The notes: generated by a model from the sequence alone, not told the origin. 64,000 nucleotides of DNA from Paraburkholderia sp. UYCP14C (GCF_004197395.1 NZ_SELS01000003.1:234843-298842), one strand, 5' to 3'. Numbered from the stretch's first letter, positions 9,626 to 19,458 are shown. Translations and numbers: made by a program.

Positions 9626-10282
9626 CTAGCCGGCCATCGCGGGATTCAGATCGACGAGGCGGTTGCTCATCACATAGAAGGTGAGCTCGGCGTTGTTGCG
9701 CAGCTTCATCTTGTCGAGCAGCCGCGTGCGGTACACGCTGACCGTCTTCACCGACAGCGACAGCGTGGCCGCGATATCGGTGAGCCGTTTGCCCGATGCG
9801 AGCATGCACAGCGTCTGGTATTCGCGATCGGACAGCTTTTCGTGCGGCAACTGCTCGCCGTCGAACGACACGTAGTCGGCGAGCGCCTCGGCCATCTCGA
9901 GGCTCACGTACTTGCGGCCCGCCGCGACCTGCTGGATCGCGCCGATCATCTGCGCGGCGTCGACCGTTTTAGACAGGTAGCCGGACGCGCCGGCTTTGAG
10001 CGCGCGCACCGCGTACTGGTCCTCGCGGTACATCGAAAACATCAGCACCGCGACGCGCGGCGCCTTGCGCTTCAGACGCTTGAGCACCTCGACGCCGTTC
10101 ATGTCGGGTAGCGAAATGTCGAGCAGCACGACGTCGAAGCTTTGATGGACGACCGAGTCGAGCGCTTCGGAGCCGCTTTGCGCCTCGGCGACCTCGCGTG
10201 CGACGCCGCGATCGAGCAGCAGCTGGCGAACGCCCTGGCGGACCACCGCGTGATCTTCGACGATCAGAATACGCAGGCTCAT
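9626..10282 (-). CDS. NarL/LuxR-family response regulator
   Basis: 218 residues. The receiver domain (1-~125) has the acidic pair ED at 9-10, the phosphoacceptor D55 (VVLLDISLPDMNG) and the conserved Lys in YLSKTVD. The C-terminal GerE/LuxR helix-turn-helix reads LSDREYQTLCMLASGKRLTDIA...VKTVSVYRTRL. It lies 10 bp after the sensor kinase gene, so the two form a two-component system that presumably controls transcription by binding DNA as a dimer. Target genes are unknown. Confidence 0.95.
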   Translation of the reverse strand: MSLRILIVEDHAVVRQGVRQLLLDRGVAREVAEAQSGSEALDSVVHQSFDVVLLDISLPDMNGVEVLKRLKRKAPRVAVLMFSMYREDQYAVRALKAGASGYLSKTVDAAQMIGAIQQVAAGRKYVSLEMAEALADYVSFDGEQLPHEKLSDREYQTLCMLASGKRLTDIAATLSLSVKTVSVYRTRLLDKMKLRNNAELTFYVMSNRLVDLNPAMAG

Positions 10283-10292
10283 GATCGCGGGC

Positions 10293-11180
10293 TCACGATT
10301 GCAGCGCGCGCCGGGCGGCGCGCGGGGCGGGGATGGCCGCCAGCAGCGCGTGCCACGCGAAGCGGGCCTGGATCACGGTGCCGCGCGCGGCGTTGATGCC
10401 GTTGCTGCCGGTGTCGCTGTCCTCGCCACCACCGACGCTCGCGCGCCTCGCGCCGATACGCAGCGTGCCGTCGAATGCGGCGCAGCGCGCCTGCATGCCG
10501 GCGAGGCCGAAATGCTTGCCGGGTTCTTTTTGACCGCCGCGTTCGCGCGCGGCGCCCGGCAAGCCGATGCCATCGTCGCTGACGAAGAGCCTCAGATGAC
10601 GCGCGCCGGTTTCGACGCGCACGTCGCCTGAGGTCGCGCGTGCGTGTTTCGCGACGTTGTTCAGCGCTTCCTGCGCGACGCGGAACACGGCGAGCGCCGC
10701 ATCGGCGGGCAGGCGAGCGAGCCGCGCGTCGTCGCTGCAGGTGAAGGTGGTGCGTAAGCCGGTGCGCGTGGAGAAGTCGCGGACCCAGCACTTCAGCGCG
10801 CCGGCGAGGCCCGTCTCGAACGACGGCGCGTGCAGTTGCGCGATGGCCTCACGGCTCGCCGCGTGCACCGCGTCGAGCGAACGATTCGCGACCGCCAGCG
10901 CGGCCGCGCATTGCGGCGGCGCGTCGGCAGGCAGCCAGGTTTCGACGCCGGCGAGCGCGAAGCGCGTCGCGGTCAGTTCGGCGCCGACGCCGTCGTGCAG
11001 CTCGCGCGCGACGTGACGGCGCACGCTTTCCTGCGCGTCGACCAGTTCGGCCGACAGCTCGCGCACCCGCGCGCGCAGTCGCTCGATCTCGCGCGCGGCG
11101 AGCGATGGCATGTCGAAGCCATCACGCTGCGCGGACGAGGCCAGCGGAGCGTTGAACGGGACGGCAGTCGACGTATCCAT
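10293..11180 (-). CDS. Soluble histidine kinase, NarX/HisKA_3 type
   Basis: 295 residues from ATG at 11180 (MDTSTAVPFNAPL). A coiled-coil segment (about 25-55) leads to the HisKA_3 dimerisation box with phosphoacceptor H62 in RRHVARELHDGVGAELTA. The HATPase_c domain follows, with the N-box QEALNNVAKHA and G1 DDGIGLPG. No membrane segment is visible, so it senses a cytoplasmic cue or a partner protein. It forms an operon with the NarL-type regulator downstream. Confidence 0.92.
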   Translation of the reverse strand: MDTSTAVPFNAPLASSAQRDGFDMPSLAAREIERLRARVRELSAELVDAQESVRRHVARELHDGVGAELTATRFALAGVETWLPADAPPQCAAALAVANRSLDAVHAASREAIAQLHAPSFETGLAGALKCWVRDFSTRTGLRTTFTCSDDARLARLPADAALAVFRVAQEALNNVAKHARATSGDVRVETGARHLRLFVSDDGIGLPGAARERGGQKEPGKHFGLAGMQARCAAFDGTLRIGARRASVGGGEDSDTGSNGINAARGTVIQARFAWHALLAAIPAPRAARRALQS

Positions 11181-11440
11181 GAATTTCCCTCTCAGGAAGC
11201 GGAGTGGACAGCGAAGCGGGCGCGCGCAGACGGAATCAAAGCCTGCATCACGAGGTTTCGCGTCCCGCCATCGGGTAACCAGCGCGACGGACGAAACACG
11301 ATGGCCCAACGTAACGAAATTTACATCCAGTAACAACTCGGGTTGACGAAAATCGGTGCACGAATTCGTCTGATCTCGCGGCGCGATGATATCCCAAAAA
11401 GATTAAAAAAGCAGTCACACCAAGGGTTAGCGCCGAGTTT

Positions 11441-11492
11441 TCAGAATTTACATGATGTTTTGCGCATACTCGTCATGTCAGAGGAATTCTGA
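11441..11492. repeat. Imperfect inverted repeat in kinase/fpr intergenic region
   Basis: TCAGAATT...ACATGA on the left and TCATGT...AATTCTGA on the right flank a ~17-nt centre. It sits in the AT-rich intergenic stretch 11181-11540 upstream of the kinase gene and just past the fpr terminator. It could be a regulator site or part of a structured leader; no function is shown. Confidence 0.4.
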
Positions 11493-11540
11493 CAGCGAAG
11501 GTGATGCGACGGGCTCCAATTTGTAACGGAGCAACAAAAA

Positions 11541-11567
11541 AGGAGCCCGGAGGCTCCTTTTTTTGGA
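11541..11567 (-). terminator. Terminator of fpr
   Basis: Stem AGGAGCC / GGCTCCT with loop CGGA, flanked by A6 on the left and T7 on the right, so it can act in either direction. It lies 40-60 nt past the ferredoxin-NADP reductase stop. Confidence 0.85.
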
Positions 11568-11604
11568 TTTCGCGGCGCGCGGGCCGCGAAGAGGCAATGC
11601 CGGC

Positions 11605-12375
11605 TTAGCCGACGAAGGCCTTTTCGACCACGTAATGACCCGGCTCGTTGTTGCTGCCTTCCTTGAAGCCCGCGTCTTCGAGCAGCTTGCGCGTGTCGCG
11701 CAGCATGTGCGGGCTGCCGCACAGCATGACCCGGTCGTTCTCGAGCGAGAAACCCGGCACGCCGAGGTCGGCGAACAGCTTCTCGGTTTCGATCAGCTCG
11801 GTGATGCGGCCCCGGTTCTGGAACGCTTCACGCGTGACGGTCGGGTAGTACAGCAGCTTTTCCTGCACCAGCTCGCCAAGGTGTTCATGCGCCGGCAGGT
11901 GGTCGGTGATGTATTCCTTGTACGCGAGTTCGTCGACGAAACGGCAGGTGTGCGTAAGGACCACGCGCTCGTAGCGGTCGTAAATGTCCGGATCCTTGAT
12001 GATCGACATGAACGGCGCGAGGCCCGTGCCGGTGGACAACAGCCACAGCGTCTTGCCCGGCAGGAGGTTATCGGCCACCAGCGTGCCGACCGGCTTCTTG
12101 CCGATCAGCACTTCGTCGCCGACTTTCAGGTGCTGCAGACGCGACGTGAGCGGGCCGTCCTGCACCTTGATGCTGAGGAATTCGAGATGTTCTTCGTAGT
12201 TCGCACTGGCGAGGCTGTATGCGCGCAGCAGCGGCTTGCCCTCGACCTGCAGGCCCACCATCGTGAACTGGCCGTTTTCGAAGCGGAACGACGGATCGCG
12301 CGTGCAGGTGAAGCTGAAAAGCGTATCGGTCCAGTGATGGACGCTCAGGACGGTTTGTGAATTCAGGTTGCTCAT
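11605..12375 (-). CDS. fpr: Ferredoxin--NADP+ reductase
   Basis: 256 residues from ATG at 12375 (MSNLNSQTVLSVHHWTDTL). The FAD-binding motif LLRAYSLASANYEEHLEF is near residue 50-67. The NADP-binding motif is LLSTGTGLAPFMSII, followed by CGSPHMLRDTRKLLEDAGF, and the protein ends in YVVEKAFVG, as is normal for the Fpr subfamily with an aromatic-rich C-terminus. It exchanges electrons between NADPH and ferredoxin or flavodoxin in the cytoplasm. It is a single-gene unit with a strong terminator. Confidence 0.96.
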   Translation of the reverse strand: MSNLNSQTVLSVHHWTDTLFSFTCTRDPSFRFENGQFTMVGLQVEGKPLLRAYSLASANYEEHLEFLSIKVQDGPLTSRLQHLKVGDEVLIGKKPVGTLVADNLLPGKTLWLLSTGTGLAPFMSIIKDPDIYDRYERVVLTHTCRFVDELAYKEYITDHLPAHEHLGELVQEKLLYYPTVTREAFQNRGRITELIETEKLFADLGVPGFSLENDRVMLCGSPHMLRDTRKLLEDAGFKEGSNNEPGHYVVEKAFVG

Positions 12376-12963
12376 GGCTTCTTGGATAGTGCGAAAACAA
12401 AGGCGGCCAGTCGTCTGAGCCGGCCGGCACGGCAAGGGCGATGCTGCGCTGACCCGTGGTCGGGATTCCCGCGCAATCCGCCATTTTACCGTGCCCGCCG
12501 GGGCGGGGCTGCGGCGCGGCGGTCGAGCGATGTAAAGCGGGTTGCCAAACCGGGAAGCGGCGGCGCCGGCTTGCTGGCGCCGCGAAGTACGTTGGCGTGA
12601 GGGCGGCCGCGCTTCAGCGGGGTACGGCGATTTGGCGAACGCCGCACAGGGCGGCTGCCATTGGCTGTCCGGCAGGCGAGAAAGCGACGCGCCGCGCGGA
12701 CAACAATTTCAGGATGATACCGAAAGGCGGCGTGCGGTGCAGCATTGACCCTGCTGATAAAACTGGCAAATGGGGCGGAACCCTTGCCGGCGCCATCGAG
12801 ATCGCCTCGCGTTCGACATCGTTCGCACGGCGCAATTTTTTGGGGAATACGCCGGACGTTGCGTCGTTTACGCAGCACGCGAGTCGCGCAAAGCGAGGCA
12901 GTGCCGTGGGTGCGCGATTCGTCCTGGCGGCCTCGTCCGCCCCTGCTAGTAGGAGGTGTTCAA
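12376..12963. other. Intergenic region between fpr and the beta-propeller gene
   Basis: About 590 bp with no supportable gene. Open frames here are arginine/alanine-rich and lack ribosome binding sites. It must carry the divergent promoters for fpr (left) and the exported protein (right). Confidence 0.5.
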
Positions 12964-14118
12964 ATGGAAACTTCTCGTGCGATATCTGCATTCGGTTCAT
13001 ACACAGGCTTCAACGGACTGGCGATACGGGCACGCGCATCGCGCCGTTTGCGTCGCGCGGTGTGTCGAGCCGGTCTGCTGGCTTTATCGTTGGGGACTGT
13101 CGCGGCACAGGCGCAGGAGGTGATCCTGCCGCCGCACGCGGTGACCTCATCGACCGTTCCGACCAACGGCGATGTCAATCCGTACGGCATGGCGTTCGTG
13201 CCGTTCGGCGTGCCGTCCTGGAGCACGCTCAAACCCGGCGATATCGTGGTGTCGAATTTCAATGCGCAGTCGAATCTGCAGGGGACCGGTACGACGATCG
13301 TCAAGATCGTGCCCAATGGCAATCCAGTCACTTTCTTCCAGGGAAGCAATCTGGGTCTCACGACGGCGCTCGCGGTGCTCAAAAACGGCTTCGTTCTGGT
13401 GGGTAACGTGCCGACCACGGATGGCAAGAACGTCATCCCTCCGGGCTCGTTGCTCGTCATTAATCCGCAGGGCGGGCTCGCGAAGGAACTGAAAGATTCC
13501 AGACTGCTGGACGGTCCCTGGGATCTCACCGTGATCGACGGGGGGCAATACGTGCGGGTCTTCGTCTCGGATGTCCTGAACGGAAAGGTCGCGCGGATCG
13601 ATCTTGCCTTCGGCGATGACGGCGTTCAGATGCTGCATAGCTCGACCATCATCGCGTCAGGCTATATGCACCGTACCGATCCGGCGGCACTCGTGGTCGG
13701 CCCCACGGGCTTGGCTTACGACCCCTCGAAGGATGTGCTTTATGTCGCCTCGACAGGTGACAACGCGGTGTTCGCCATCTACGGCGCCGCGGGCGCGAAT
13801 CACGATGGCGGCATGGGCCGGATGATTTACCAGGACAACAAGCATCTGCACGGTCCGCTTGCACTGGCGCTCGCGCCCAACGGGCACCTCGTCACCGCCA
13901 ACGGCGACGCGGTCAACCCCGACCCGAAACATCCCAGCGAAATCACCGAGTTCACCGTCGACGGACAATTCGTCGCTCAACTGCAGGTCGACTCTGCGCC
14001 GGGCTCTGCGTTCGGCCTTGCCTTCGGCCTCGATAGCAGGCGCCACCAGCAGTTCACCGCGGTAGACGACAACACGAATACCGCGACGGTCTGGACGTTG
14101 CGCACAGACGATCAATAA
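12964..14118 (+). CDS. Exported NHL/beta-propeller-type protein
   Basis: 384 residues from ATG at 12964, preceded by TAGGAGGTG, a near-perfect ribosome binding site that fixes this start. The N-terminus is basic, then has a hydrophobic stretch (LLALSLGTVAAQAQ) with an AQA cleavage site, so the protein is exported. The mature part has repeated blade-like segments (NPYGMAFVPFG, GPTGLAYDPSKDVLYVASTGDNAVF, HGPLALALAPNGHLVTANGDA) typical of NHL or SMP-30-like propellers. Its ligand or enzymatic role is not evident. Confidence 0.85.
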   Translation: METSRAISAFGSYTGFNGLAIRARASRRLRRAVCRAGLLALSLGTVAAQAQEVILPPHAVTSSTVPTNGDVNPYGMAFVPFGVPSWSTLKPGDIVVSNFNAQSNLQGTGTTIVKIVPNGNPVTFFQGSNLGLTTALAVLKNGFVLVGNVPTTDGKNVIPPGSLLVINPQGGLAKELKDSRLLDGPWDLTVIDGGQYVRVFVSDVLNGKVARIDLAFGDDGVQMLHSSTIIASGYMHRTDPAALVVGPTGLAYDPSKDVLYVASTGDNAVFAIYGAAGANHDGGMGRMIYQDNKHLHGPLALALAPNGHLVTANGDAVNPDPKHPSEITEFTVDGQFVAQLQVDSAPGSAFGLAFGLDSRRHQQFTAVDDNTNTATVWTLRTDDQ

Positions 14119-14304
14119 CGGAACCGAGGACGGCGATCGGGGACGACGTAACGCGTCGGGGACGCGTCACGGTCACACGGTTCCGCGGCTGGTCTATCGG
14201 TACACAGATAGGAGTCGGGGGCGGCGATTGTAGCGGCAAGCCTTAGTCAGATAAGAAAATTCTGTTCGATGGATTTGATGACGCCAACTCGCGGGTGCCG
14301 CTTG

Positions 14305-15261
14305 CTATGCCGCCGCCACCCGTTTTTTCCCGCGCTGTTTCAACACCCGCGCCTGCAGCACGATCACGAGCAGCAGAAACACGCCGCGAATCACCGACTG
14401 CCAGTACGCGGACAGACTGATGAACCCGAGCCCGTTCTCGAAGTTCAGCAGGTTGAACACGAGCCCGAGCAGCAGCACGCCGGCAATCGTCATCGCGACC
14501 GAGCCCTCGCCGCCGGTCAGCAGCGTGCCGCCAAGCACGACCGCCGAAATTGCGAACAGCTCCCAGCCGACGCCTTCGTTCGGCTGCCCCGCGCCGAACT
14601 GTGCGGCAAGGATCACGCCCGCCATGCCGGCGAGCAGCCCGCTGACCGCATAGGCCGTCACCAGCGTGCGGTCGACGTTCAGCCCCATCAGCCGCGCCGC
14701 CTCTTCGCTGCCGCCGATCGCGAGCGAGTGCCGCCCGAAGCGCGTGCTGCGCAGCGCGAGCCAGCCGGCGAGCGCGGCGGCGAGCGCGACGAGTCCCGGA
14801 ATCGGCAGCCCGAACAGGTCGCCCTGACCGAAGTTGCCGAAGTTCGAATCGGCCGCGATCGACACCGCGTCGTTCTTGCCGAGCAACAGCGCGACGCCGT
14901 GCGCGCCGAGGCTCGTCGCGAGCGTGACGATGAACGGCAGGATCCTGAGCCGCGTGATGATGATGCCGTTCAGCACGCCGACCGCGAGTCCGGCCACGCA
15001 GCCCGCCAGCACCGCGACCCAGCCGCCGTAGACGCTTGTCAATGCGGCGACCACGCTCGCGAGGGCCGCGACCGTGCCGACCGACAGATCGATGCCGCCC
15101 GTGATGATCACGAAGGCCATACCGATCGAGATCAGCGCGAACATCGAGTTGTAGCGCCAGAACGACGTGATGTTGTACGCCGAGCCGAAGTGCTCGTAGC
15201 GCACGAGGCCAAAGACGACGAGCGCCGCGAGCGCGAGCAGAATGGGAAGATTCTTTTTCAT
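14305..15261 (-). CDS. yjfF: Sugar ABC transporter permease, YjfF type
   Basis: 318 residues with 8-10 hydrophobic helices. It contains the BPD_transp_2 (RbsC-family) signature GMAFVIITGGIDLSVGTVAAL and GGTLLTGGEGSV. It is the second of two permeases in a ytfQ-ytfR-ytfT-yjfF-like order, matching the E. coli galactofuranose transporter. It starts 63 bp after the ytfT stop. The protein ends in a basic tail (KQRGKKRVAAA). Confidence 0.88.
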   Translation of the reverse strand: MKKNLPILLALAALVVFGLVRYEHFGSAYNITSFWRYNSMFALISIGMAFVIITGGIDLSVGTVAALASVVAALTSVYGGWVAVLAGCVAGLAVGVLNGIIITRLRILPFIVTLATSLGAHGVALLLGKNDAVSIAADSNFGNFGQGDLFGLPIPGLVALAAALAGWLALRSTRFGRHSLAIGGSEEAARLMGLNVDRTLVTAYAVSGLLAGMAGVILAAQFGAGQPNEGVGWELFAISAVVLGGTLLTGGEGSVAMTIAGVLLLGLVFNLLNFENGLGFISLSAYWQSVIRGVFLLLVIVLQARVLKQRGKKRVAAA

Positions 15262-15324
15262 CGCATCGAATCCGGAAAGGTTGCGCGCAGATCGTGAAAA
15301 TGAGCGTGGGAGCCTGCGCCAGAA

Positions 15325-16395
15325 TCAGCGCGAGCGCCGCTGCACATAAACCGCCGCGACGATGATGCCGGCCTTCACGACGAGCGCGGCCGCATCGGGA
15401 ATGCCGTGCGCGAGCAGCGTATAGCGCAGCAACTGGATGATCAGCGCGCCGATCAGCGTGCCGCCGATATACGCCTTGCCTCCCGTCAGCGCGGTGCCGC
15501 CGACCGCGACCGCCGCGATCGCGTCGAGCTCGACGCCAAGCCCCACGACGTTCGCATCCGAAGACGAATTCACCGAGATCGAGATCAGCCCGGCGAGGCC
15601 CGCGAGCGCGGCGCACAGCGTATACGCGATCATCTTGACGGCGGCGGTCGGCACGCCGCACAGATACGCGGCTTTTTCGTTGCCGCCGGTGATCAGCAGA
15701 TACTGGCCGAACAGCGTCTTGCGCACGACCCACACGAACACGCCGACGAGCGCGAGCATCAGCAGCACCTGGAACGGCACACCCGCGACCTTGCCGAGCG
15801 CGATCCACTGGAACGCCGGCGTGTTGAACGCCTGCAGGCTGCCGTCGGTGACGACCTGAGCGATGCCGCGCCCGGCGATGAACAGCACGAGCGTCGCGAC
15901 GATCGGCTGCACCGATAATCGCGTGACCAGCAGGCCGTTGAATACGCCGCACGCCGCGGCGGCCAGCACCGGCAGCACGAATGCGAGCGCGATGCCGAGC
16001 GGTCCCGCGATATTGAGGAACAGCATTGGCGCGAGCGCGCCCGAAATCGCCATCGACGCGCCAACCGACAAATCGATGCCGCCCGTCGCCACGACCAGCG
16101 TCATGCCGATGCCGACGATCACGATCGTCACGACCTGCGTCATGTTCACGTTGAAGGTCTGCAACGACCAGAAGTGCGGCGTGAAGATCAGGTTGAACAG
16201 CACCATCGCGAGCAGCACGATCACTTCGCGCTGCATCGCGAGATGGCGCCACTTCTGCACGGCGCTCGCGGGCCGCGCGGGCGGGGTATTGGTCGATTGC
16301 ATCATGGTGGTGTCGGCGCCCGAAGCGGCGGCGCCCGACGCACCGGCGCCCGACGCATCGCCGCGCAGCGAATTTGAATGCAGCTTAAGCGCCAT
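15325..16395 (-). CDS. ytfT: Sugar ABC transporter permease, YtfT type
   Basis: 356 residues from ATG at 16395. An unusual Ala/Gly/Ser-rich N-terminal extension of ~45 residues precedes the first membrane helix. The RbsC-type signature is GIGMTLVVATGGIDLSVGASMA and a later GGTALTGGKAYIGG. It overlaps the ATPase gene by 11 bp, so it is translationally coupled. It pairs with YjfF to form the membrane channel of the sugar importer. Confidence 0.9.
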   Translation of the reverse strand: MALKLHSNSLRGDASGAGASGAAASGADTTMMQSTNTPPARPASAVQKWRHLAMQREVIVLLAMVLFNLIFTPHFWSLQTFNVNMTQVVTIVIVGIGMTLVVATGGIDLSVGASMAISGALAPMLFLNIAGPLGIALAFVLPVLAAAACGVFNGLLVTRLSVQPIVATLVLFIAGRGIAQVVTDGSLQAFNTPAFQWIALGKVAGVPFQVLLMLALVGVFVWVVRKTLFGQYLLITGGNEKAAYLCGVPTAAVKMIAYTLCAALAGLAGLISISVNSSSDANVVGLGVELDAIAAVAVGGTALTGGKAYIGGTLIGALIIQLLRYTLLAHGIPDAAALVVKAGIIVAAVYVQRRSR

Positions 16396-18010
16396 GACGG
16401 TCGCCCTCCAACGCGTCTTCGATGTGTGCCGATTGCGCGGCTTGCGCGAGCGTCGATTGGCCCTCGCTGCCGTAGGCGATCGCATCCATGATCGCGGTCT
16501 CGCTCATGTCGGCGCCGTTCAGCTCGGCGACGGTGCGGCCGTCGCGGATCACCACCGCGCGATCGGCGACCGCGGTCAGCTCTTCGAGTTCGGACGCTGA
16601 CAACAGCACCGCGAGCCCCGCGTCGCGCAACTCGCGCACGATCTTCGCGACGTCGGCTTTCGCGCCGACGTCGATGCCGCGCGTCGGTTCGTCGAGCAGC
16701 AGCAACGTTGGCTCGGCCGCGAGCCAGCGCGCGAGCAGCACTTTCTGCTGGTTGCCGCCCGACAGCTCGCGGATCGGCTGATCGGCCGAGCGCAGCTTGA
16801 TGCCGAGCGACGCGATGAAGCGATCGACGATCGCCTGCTGCTTCTTCACGTCGACGATGCCGTTCTTAGCGAGCGTGCGCAGACAGACGAGCGTCAGGTT
16901 CTCCCTCACCGACAGCTCGGGGACGATGCCTTCGCCCTTGCGGTCTTCGGTCAGGTACGCGAGGCCGCGTGCGATCGCATCCTGCGGCGACTTCAGCGCG
17001 ACCGTTTCGCCGCCGATCGTGAGTGAGCCTTGCGCCAGCTGATCGGCGCCGAACATCAGCCGCATCGTTTCGGTGCGGCCCGAGCCGAGCAGGCCGGCGA
17101 GGCCCACCGCCTCGCCCGCGTGCACCTCGAGCGATACGCCGTTGACCTTCGGCGGCGCGCCGAGCTGCGTCGCGCCGATCACCTGCTTGCCGCGCTTCGC
17201 GAGATTTGCTTCGCGCGCGGCGGTGTCGTCCTGCACGACCGCGGCGAGCGAGCGGCCGAGCATCGTCGTGACGAGCTGCAGCTTGTCCATCTCGGCCATC
17301 GTGCTTTGCGCGACCGTCTGGCCGTCGCGCATCACCGTGACGCGATCGCACAGCCTGTACAACTCGTCGAGCCGGTGCGACACGAAGATCACCGCGCGGC
17401 CGTCGTCGCGCAGCTTCCGCACGACGGTGAACAGCAGCTCGACTTCACGCTCGTCGAGCGACGACGTCGACTCGTCCATGATCACCATCTTCGCGTCCGA
17501 CGACACCGCGCGCGCCAGCGCCACCATCTGCTGGATCGCGGTCGAGTAGCGGCCGACCGGCTTTTTCACGTCGATCTGCAAACCGAACGAATCGAGTAGC
17601 GCGGCGGCGCGCCGCTGCACCGTGCGCCAGTCGATCAAGCCGAAGCGGCGCGGTTCGCGGCCGAGAAAGATGTTTTCCGCGACCGAGCGGAACGGCACCA
17701 GGTTGATCTCTTGATAGATCGTGCTGATGCCCGCTTCGCGCGACTGCTTCGGCGTGCGGAAATCGACCTCGCGGCCTTCGAATCGCACGCTGCCCGAGCC
17801 GCGCCGATAGGCGCCGGTCAGGATCTTGATCATGGTCGATTTGCCGGCGCCGTTCTGGCCGATCAGCGCGTGCACTTCGCCCGCTGCGACGCTCAGATTC
17901 GCGCCGCGCAACGCGGGCACGCCGCCGAAGCTGATGCCGATGTCCTGCATCTCGAGCAGCGGCGAACGGGTAAGGGGGGAGTGTGGCGTCTCTTTGCCAG
18001 ATTCCGTCAC
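16385..18010 (-). CDS. ytfR: Sugar ABC transporter ATPase (two NBDs), YtfR type
   Basis: 541 residues from a GTG start at 18010, chosen because AGGAGA lies 6 nt upstream; a longer frame to 18169 has no ribosome site. There are two ABC domains. NBD1 has Walker A GQNGAGKSTMIKIL and Walker B VIMDESTSSLD. NBD2 has the degenerate Walker A GLLGSGRTETMRLMF, the signature ELSGGNQQKVLLARWL and Walker B LLLDEPTRGIDVGAK. The segment NIFLGREPRRFGL resembles E. coli YtfR. It energises uptake of a sugar, probably galactofuranose or a related aldose. Confidence 0.93.
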   Translation of the reverse strand: MTESGKETPHSPLTRSPLLEMQDIGISFGGVPALRGANLSVAAGEVHALIGQNGAGKSTMIKILTGAYRRGSGSVRFEGREVDFRTPKQSREAGISTIYQEINLVPFRSVAENIFLGREPRRFGLIDWRTVQRRAAALLDSFGLQIDVKKPVGRYSTAIQQMVALARAVSSDAKMVIMDESTSSLDEREVELLFTVVRKLRDDGRAVIFVSHRLDELYRLCDRVTVMRDGQTVAQSTMAEMDKLQLVTTMLGRSLAAVVQDDTAAREANLAKRGKQVIGATQLGAPPKVNGVSLEVHAGEAVGLAGLLGSGRTETMRLMFGADQLAQGSLTIGGETVALKSPQDAIARGLAYLTEDRKGEGIVPELSVRENLTLVCLRTLAKNGIVDVKKQQAIVDRFIASLGIKLRSADQPIRELSGGNQQKVLLARWLAAEPTLLLLDEPTRGIDVGAKADVAKIVRELRDAGLAVLLSASELEELTAVADRAVVIRDGRTVAELNGADMSETAIMDAIAYGSEGQSTLAQAAQSAHIEDALEGDRHGA

Positions 18011-18116
18011 GGGAGTTCTCCTGATGCGGATGCTGCCGATATTGCCGACTGCGCTGTTGCCGGCGACGTGGGGCCGGTCGCGCCAGCGCGCGGCCCCTGC
18101 TACGCCCGCATAAAAG

Positions 18117-18154
18117 CGAAGCGACGGTCCGTCGGTCACGGGCGCGTCGCTTCG
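18117..18154 (-). terminator. Intercistronic hairpin between ytfQ and ytfR
   Basis: A perfect 10-bp stem (CGAAGCGACG / CGTCGCTTCG) with an 18-nt loop. On the minus strand it is followed by CTTTTATG. Its position between the binding-protein gene and the ATPase gene suggests partial termination or mRNA stabilisation that keeps binding protein in excess. Confidence 0.6.
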
Positions 18155-18274
18155 AAGCCTTCCCACCACCCGCCCGACGAGGAGACATTCATGGAGAGCG
18201 GGTGACTTCCTGCTACAACGCCGAAGGGAGTCCCCGAGGACATGCTGCCGCGGGGCGCTTCCCGATGCTTGCGA

Positions 18275-19294
18275 TCAATAGCCGTACTGCATGCTCTGCT
18301 GCACGTTTGCCTTGTCGTAGAAGCGGTCGGACACCTTGACCCAGGTCGGGATCTTTTCACCCTTCGCATAGCGCTGCGCGACGTCGCAGGCGAGCGGGCC
18401 GAAGAACGGGCTCGACTGCACGCTCGCGCCGAGCTCGCCGGCCGCGATCGCGTCCATGCCGCCCTTGGTGCCGTCGATCGTGACGATCTGGATGTCCTTG
18501 CCCGGCTGCTTGCCGGCCGCCTTGATCGCGGCGATCGCGCCGAGCGCCATTTCGTCGTTGTGCGCGTACACGGCGGTCACGTCCGGATGCGCCTGCAGCA
18601 GCGTTTCCATCACCTTGCGGCCGGTGTCGCGCGCGAAGTCGCCGCTTTGCGACGCGATGATCGTCATGCCGGGATTCTTCGCGATGACTTCGTCGAAGCC
18701 CTTCTTGCGATCGTTCGCGGCCGACGCACCCGTGGTGCCTTCGAGCTCGATGATCTTCGCCTTGCCGCCCGTCGCCTTGACGAGCCAGTCGGCGGCGCGG
18801 TGACCCTGATCGATGAAGTCCGAGCCGATGAACGTGATGTAGTCGCGGCCCGCCTTCGCAACCGACTGGTCGACGTCACGGTCGACGAGGATCACCGGAA
18901 TGCCGGCCTTCTTCGCCTGCAGCACGACCGGCGCAAGCGGCTTCTCTTCGCGCGGCGGGAAGACCAGCAGATCGACGTGCTGGGCGATCATGCTTTGAAT
19001 GTCGGAGACCTGTTTGGAGTTGGAGCCGTTGGCGTCGGTCATCACGACCTGCCAGCCGCATTTCGCGGCGATGTCCTTGAAGCTCTTGGTTTCCGCGAGA
19101 CGCCACGGGTTGTTGCTTTCGGTCTGCGCGAAACCAACCTTCAACGGGGTCTTGGTCGACAACTTCGGCAATGCGTCGTCGGCATGCGCGGCCGCCGCGC
19201 CGACACCGATTGCCAGAGCCAGCAGCGAAGCTGCCAGCGGACGAATCTGCTGCTTGCGCGCGAGCATGCGCGACTGCGTATTGAGCGACGCCAT
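18275..19294 (-). CDS. ytfQ: Periplasmic sugar-binding protein, YtfQ type
   Basis: 339 residues with a clear signal peptide (RPLAASLLALAIGVGAAAAHA, cleavage near residue 38). The mature part begins DDALPKLSTKTPLKVGFAQTESNNPWRLAETKS, the typical start of peripheral binding protein type 1 (Peripla_BP_4). VYAHNDEMALGAIAAIKAAGK near residue 240 is characteristic of the YtfQ/RbsB group. It delivers sugar to the YtfRT-YjfF complex. It is the first gene of the operon; the promoter must lie in 19295-19470 near the operator-like site at the 3' end of the LacI gene. Confidence 0.92.
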   Translation of the reverse strand: MASLNTQSRMLARKQQIRPLAASLLALAIGVGAAAAHADDALPKLSTKTPLKVGFAQTESNNPWRLAETKSFKDIAAKCGWQVVMTDANGSNSKQVSDIQSMIAQHVDLLVFPPREEKPLAPVVLQAKKAGIPVILVDRDVDQSVAKAGRDYITFIGSDFIDQGHRAADWLVKATGGKAKIIELEGTTGASAANDRKKGFDEVIAKNPGMTIIASQSGDFARDTGRKVMETLLQAHPDVTAVYAHNDEMALGAIAAIKAAGKQPGKDIQIVTIDGTKGGMDAIAAGELGASVQSSPFFGPLACDVAQRYAKGEKIPTWVKVSDRFYDKANVQQSMQYGY

Positions 19295-19458
19295 GTCTTC
19301 CTCCAGTAACCGGTGACGGTGTATTTGCTTTTTTTGCTGCTCGGGATTGTCTCTGTCCAGCCGGGATGCCGACCGTTTTTCACCGGCGAGCGCGCGGTTG
19401 GCTATGACCCACCGGTACGCTTGCTTCCCGACCCGACGTGCCGATTATTCCACCAGGA

